The notes under the pieces: model-generated
What the model was told of the DNA's origin: nothing
What the model saw: the letters and a program-made list of their open reading frames with translations, nothing else
Database searches by the model: none
Source: Takifugu bimaculatus
Lineage: Eukaryota > Chordata > Actinopteri > Tetraodontiformes > Tetraodontidae
Direction of reading: 5' to 3'
Assembly (NCBI GenBank): GCA_004026145.2
Contig: CP034992.1
Span: 16,922,826-16,986,825, forward strand
Length of the DNA stretch: 64,000 nt
Translations under genes and position numbers: made by a program
In this document: positions 59,431-64,000 of the stretch, in pieces
Layout of the letters: each line of letters opens with the position of its first letter
Position numbering within the stretch: position 1 is the stretch's first letter

Positions 59431-60220
59431 TCAGCAGCGATAGAGCAGTTTGACCCTCTGGATGTCCCAATAGGACATGCCTTCCCTTTGGCCAATCTTT
59501 ACATTGCGGTCTGGGATTGGGGTGATGGTTTCCACACCATTATACATACTGAAGGCTGTTCTTCCATAGTGCATGATGGAGCCATAGTCATATGGAGTGT
59601 TCAGGTTGTTGGTGTCCTGCAGGTAAAAGTTGAAGGCCATATCGGAGTAGATGTTTTCCCAATTGATCCTGACGTAGTAGTCGCGGTCACTTCTGGTCTG
59701 CTCGTGTTGGAAACCCAGAGCGTGCATGATTTCGTGCTGAACGACTCCATAGTAGACACAGCCCTGTCTGTTGATAGAAAGCACCTGTCCGTACCCCTCT
59801 TTACCCAGAGAGGAGTAACATCCGTCTCCATTCTCCACCATGATGTAGTCGTACTCATTGGTCCTGGGCACAAAGCGGATGCAGGTGGTGCGGTGGAAGG
59901 ACTGCATGGCATTTTCAATAATCTGCCTCTCCCAGTCTTGATACACATTGCTAATGGTGTAGGGGATGACCACCAAGCCGTTGGAACCTTTTTGGCCACA
60001 GACAGCTCTGGGACCAACACTTCATGGCATTTCGGCTTTTAGGTGCCACTAAGTCTCCTTCCAGCAGGATCTGTTTGCTGCCATTGTTAGAGGAAAGAAT
60101 TCTGGTGCTGATGTCAACGGGCGCCTCTTCATCCACTGCGTTGCTTCCTTCCTCTTTGACAGGTTGTGCCTGAGAGAGGCCCAGTAGAAGCAGCAGCAGC
60201 AGACTGACATAGGGAGTCAT
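59431..60220 (-). CDS. HCE-like astacin copy E, one frame break
   Basis: Full-length unit with signal peptide (ATG at 60218-60220), propeptide, HEIMHALGFQHE, SIMHYG and C-terminal LLYRC, as in copy B. The only break I find is a T run at about 59989-59993, one base longer than in F at the WPKGSNG site. Removing that one-base difference would leave the frame continuous, so a sequencing error is plausible. TATA and poly(A) signals are kept. Confidence 0.8.
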
Positions 60221-61083
60221 CTTCAAGGTGATTCAGGTGGCTGTGGAGCTTCTGTAGGTAGCAGATGTGGAGAGACTGCTTGAAGCTTGATGTGCTGTTC
60301 AGGTCAGGCCAGAGTTTTTATACTCTCCTCTACAGGTGTGTCTCCTGGAGGATTATGGGATGCGATCTTTACAGTAAGGCCTGAATACACCTTTTAGGAG
60401 GACTTTTCTGGTCCAACATGTTTGGTTATCCGTAGTGATCATGAACACAGTTGGTTTTCTGGGTTGGACATGTTTTGTGAGCATTATGTGTTTTTTCAGG
60501 TACTTGGGTTGCACCCAGTTTTTATTTGCCTTCAGTGAAATATTTACATTAATCCAAACAAATAAATGTCAAAAATACAGACATTTCTATTTCATTGTCA
60601 CAGTGCTTTCAAAGAGTTAAGCCACATATGATGTCAATGAGATGAGATTTAGAGTTTTTCTTCAAATTGCTGATCTCAGTTGATAAGGTCACCATAGTAA
60701 TTAGCACTAACATGTTAAAGCTAAGGATTTAAGTGTCCTGATTTAGAATAAGCAACACTTCAGCATAAAAAATAAGATGTTTCAATAGTTGGCTGTGTAA
60801 ACCTTGTCAGAAGACCTTTTTTTCATCTTTTCAGGTTTTCCATCCCTACTGCTGTACATAGATCCAAAGAGAAGAGAGGAGAGGAGAGAAGAGGAGAGGA
60901 GAGGAGAGGAGAGGAGAGGAGAGGAGAGGAGAGGAGAGGAGAGGAGAGGCAGCCATGAAACCATTGGGGTGACAGAGGCCTGTCAGGTGATCATGTTTCT
61001 GGACCCCGGCAGACTCGACCTCAAGCAGCATAGCTACGACGTTAATCTAATAATTACCCACTAATATGATAATTAGTCTGACT

Positions 61084-62155
61084 AGAACAATAACTTGAAC
61101 TACATAATTTACTGACTATCACCTTCTCAAAGAGGACGGTCTGAAGTCTAATCTGATAGTAAAGATAGGGTCAGCCTGACGTACCTGGACAGGGAGCTGG
61201 TTCCACAACAGGGGGGCCTGGAAGCTGAATGTTTGCCACCCCCCGCCCCATTCTACCTCTAGAGACTCTGGGGACCACAAGTAAACCAGCATTCTGAGAG
61301 CAGAGCGGTCTATTTGGATGATAAAGTGTCACTAGCTCCTCCAGGTTGGATGGAGCTAGGCCTCTGAGGACCTTGTAGGTCAGAAGAAGGATTTTAAAAT
61401 ATTGCAGTTTTATTAGGCAGCCAATGAAGAGAATCCAGTACAGGAGTTATGTGATCTCTTTTGTCAATACCTGTCAGAACTCTAGCTGCAGCATTTTGGA
61501 TCAGGTGGAGGCTTCTCAAAGAATTGTTTGGACATCCTGATAATATTGAATTCCAGTAGTTCAATCTGGAAGTAACAAATGCATGGAGTAATCTTTCAGC
61601 ATCATGCCGCGTCAGTAATTTCCTAATCATTTCCTAAGCGAGGACTAACGTTGTGGATGGAGTAGTGATGGTGAGGCAGCTGAATTATGAATCAGCTGAT
61701 GTTCATATATGGATTTCTGTGTGAGACCAAACCAAGAGGATTGCAGTACCCAGGGAAGAAGTGACAAGGTTGGGAATGAGGATAGAAATGGTATGGGGGT
61801 GAGAGAAGGGCTCAAGGAATTAATTTTTACCTCAGTGGATGTATTCAAACCTGGTGATGTTATTGATATGGGAATAAAAAAATAAGAGCACTGTTGAGGA
61901 TGACACCCAAATTTTTTAACCATGGAGTTTGAGGAAGGCAGTCAAGTTGTCAACACCTAAAGACAAATTATATGTTTTGGTTTCTATTGATTTTGAACCA
62001 ATGAGGAGAATGTTCATTTTATCACTTTTTAATTTGAAAAAGATAAAAGACAACAAGGAATCAATGTCTTCTACAGAGTCAGTTAATGAAGACGGAGCGA
62101 AGGTGATATTGAGTTTGCTTATGTGGTTGAGTTGGTCAGTATTTTTTAGAATTAT
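61084..62155 (-). mobile_element. L2 LINE ORF2 fragment (between copies E and F)
   Basis: Same L2 segment and orientation as at 52213 and 57799. Confidence 0.85.
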
Positions 62156-62729
62156 GATCATCACTGCAGTCTAAAAGGATAAAAGAAGCATCCCAGTGGT
62201 GACAGAAGAATGGATGATGACAAAGACAAAGACAAAGGGGGCACAGAGGGAAGGCAGGCTTCTGCTAGAACTAGCGGAAGCAAGTTCAGATGAGATTTCA
62301 AAGAGTTAGGTGGTTCAAGGAGTGAAATACTATATGTGAGTAGATGGAGGAAGATCAGACATGGTACTGGAGGAGATTTCAACAAAGATGTAGGTGGATC
62401 TTCAGCATTATTTGCCATTAGAAAGGGGATGAAGGGAAAAAAACTTATTTGCTATTACTCTAAATTGCACAGACTGTAGTGGAATAGCATTTGGGATTGT
62501 AAGAAAATGTTATCTGTTTCGCTACCTTCGGACTCATTATTTTAAAGTTTTCTAGAAGTACAAATACAGGCAAAAGAAGAAATAATGTGCTCAAACTCAA
62601 CTTTATTCTCCAGGATTTGCATTGATTTAACTAAAGAATCTACAACAGATCAATAGTAAAACATGTCATAGTTTAGTAGCATTAAAGGTGAAACATAATT
62701 TCATTTTGTGTTGGATGAGAACTTTGTCT

Positions 62730-63519
62730 TTAGCAGCCATAGAGCAGATTGACCCTCTGGATGTCCCAATAGGACATGCCTTCCCTTTGGCCAATCTGAA
62801 CATAGGGGTCTGGGATTGGGGTGATGGTTTCCACACCATTATACATACTGAAGGCTGTTCTTCCATAGTGCATGATGGAGCCATAGTCATATGGAGTGTT
62901 CAGGTTGTTGGTGTCCTGCAGGTAAAAGTTGAAGGCCATATCGGAGTAGATGTTTTCCCAATTGATCCTGACGTAGTAGTCGCGGTCACTCCTGGTCTGC
63001 TCGTGTTGGAAACCCAGAGCGTGCATGATTTCGTGCTGAACGACTCCATAGTAGACACAGCCCTGTCTGTTGATAGAAAGCACCTGTCCGTACCCCTCTT
63101 TACCCAGAGAGGAGTAACATCCATCTCCATTCTCCACCATGATGTAGTCGTACTCATTGGTCCTGGGCACGAAGCGGATGCAGGTGGTGCTGTGGAAGGA
63201 CTGCATGGCATATTCAATAGTGTCCCTCTCCCAGTCGTCATACACATTGCTAATGGTGTAGGGGATGACCACCAAGCCGTTGGAACCTTTTGGCCACAGA
63301 CAGCTCTGGGACCAACACTTCATGGCATTTCGGCTTTTAGGTGCCACTAAGTCTCCTTCCAGCAGGATCTGTTTGCTGCCATTGTTAGAGGAAAGAATTC
63401 TGGTGCTGATGTCAACGGGCGCCCTCTTCATCCACTGCGTTGCTTCCTTCCTCTTTGACAGGTTGTGCCTGAGAGAGGCCCAGTAGAAGCAGCAGCAGCA
63501 GACTGACATAGGGAGTCAT
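62730..63519 (-). CDS. HCE-like astacin copy F, one frame break in the propeptide
   Basis: Mature enzyme fully open with HEIMHALGFQHE, SIMHYG and C-terminal LLYGC (as in copy A, unlike YRC of B, C and E); it ends with TAA rather than TGA. The signal peptide (ATG at 63517-63519) and propeptide start are in another frame because of one extra C at 63422-63424 compared with B. Either a base error or a recent disabling change. TATA box at 63617-63623. Confidence 0.8.
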
Positions 63520-64000
63520 CTTCAAGGTTGGTTCAGGTGGATGTTGGAGCTTCTGTAGGTAGCAGATGTGGAGAGACTGCTTGAAGCTTGATGTGCTGTT
63601 CAAGGTCAGGCCAGAGTTTTTATACTCTCCTCTACAGGCTGTGTCTCCTGGAGGATTATGGGATGCGATCTTCTACAGTAAGGCCTGAAGTACACCTTTT
63701 AGGAGGACTTTTCTGGTCCCAACATGTTTGGTTATCCGTAGTGATTCATGAACACAGTTGGTTTTCTGGGTTGGACATGTTTTGGTGAGCATTATGTTCT
63801 TTTTTCAGGTACTTGGGTTGCACCCAGTTTTTATTTGCCTTCAGTGAAATATTTACATTAATCCAAACAAATAAATGTCAAAAAATACAGATATTCTATT
63901 TCATTGTCGCTAGTGCTTTCAAAGAGTTAAGCCGCATGTGATGTCAATGAGATGAGATTTAGAGTTTTTCTTCAAATTGCTGATCTCAGTGCTAATTCTA

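Larger units (their letters stand above)
47690..64000 (-). repeat. Tandem segmental array of hatching-enzyme units (six copies, continuing past the window)
   Basis: Each unit, read left to right, holds a 3' flank of about 0.6 kb, an intronless astacin gene on the minus strand, its upstream region, a GGAGA repeat and an L2 ORF2 fragment. Stop-codon positions are 48294, 50570, 53858, 56142, 59431 and 62730, so spacings are 2276, 3288, 2284, 3289 and 3299. Short units lack about 1 kb. Similarity runs through coding and non-coding parts alike, so duplication is recent or homogenised. Confidence 0.95.

Noticed and set aside
1..64000. tRNA, rRNA or other structured RNA genes
   Set aside because: Only SINE-like B-box fragments were seen; no complete cloverleaf or rRNA segment could be identified by eye.

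Overview
The window is vertebrate nuclear DNA, almost certainly from a ray-finned (teleost) fish. Genes are split by GT-AG introns, dinucleotide microsatellites are abundant, and fish-type L2 (Maui-like) LINE ends, a hAT-type element and a Ty3/gypsy relic are present. The right end holds intronless hatching-enzyme (astacin) genes, an arrangement known from euteleosts.

Layout. 1-11.4 kb (+): the C-terminal two thirds (31 exons, about 1,435 codons) of a type II ferlin, best read as fer1l4. 11.4-13.6 kb: tandem repeats, a SINE-like element and a CA repeat. 14.4-15.7 kb (-): a tmem74b-like two-pass membrane protein. 16.5-17.1 kb: a 10-bp-period minisatellite. 17.7-21.2 kb: CpG-rich segments, including one with paired E2F sites and a CRE, plus two small unassigned ORFs. 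22.9-33.2 kb (-): rbl1 (p107, retinoblastoma family), with an E2F site and a ZNF143-like motif upstream. 35.2-36.7 kb: a hAT-like element with a perfect 8-bp target duplication, beside an L2 3' end. 36.9-41.8 kb (-): a type II keratin gene. 42.9-46.9 kb: a decayed Ty3/gypsy element. 47.7-64 kb (-): a tandem array of six hatching-enzyme (HCE-like astacin) copies separated by L2 fragments.

The array is the most distinctive region. Full units are about 3.29 kb. Two copies (A and C) share one deletion that removes promoter, signal peptide and most of the propeptide, and also share a stop codon at the activation-site arginine, so their units are about 2.28 kb. The order is truncated-full-truncated-full-full-full, so A+B and C+D form a duplicated block of about 5.57 kb. 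Only copy B is an uninterrupted reading frame.

Conserved exons of fer1l4, rbl1, the keratin and several HCE copies each carry single-base phase breaks. Because they fall in unrelated conserved genes, mostly at short homopolymers, base-level assembly errors are the simplest explanation. The frame breaks alone should not be read as pseudogenes. Human FER1L4, RBL1 and TMEM74B all lie on chromosome 20, which supports the ferlin call. Gene-level spans below run from the first to the last coding base, with exon coordinates in the evidence.
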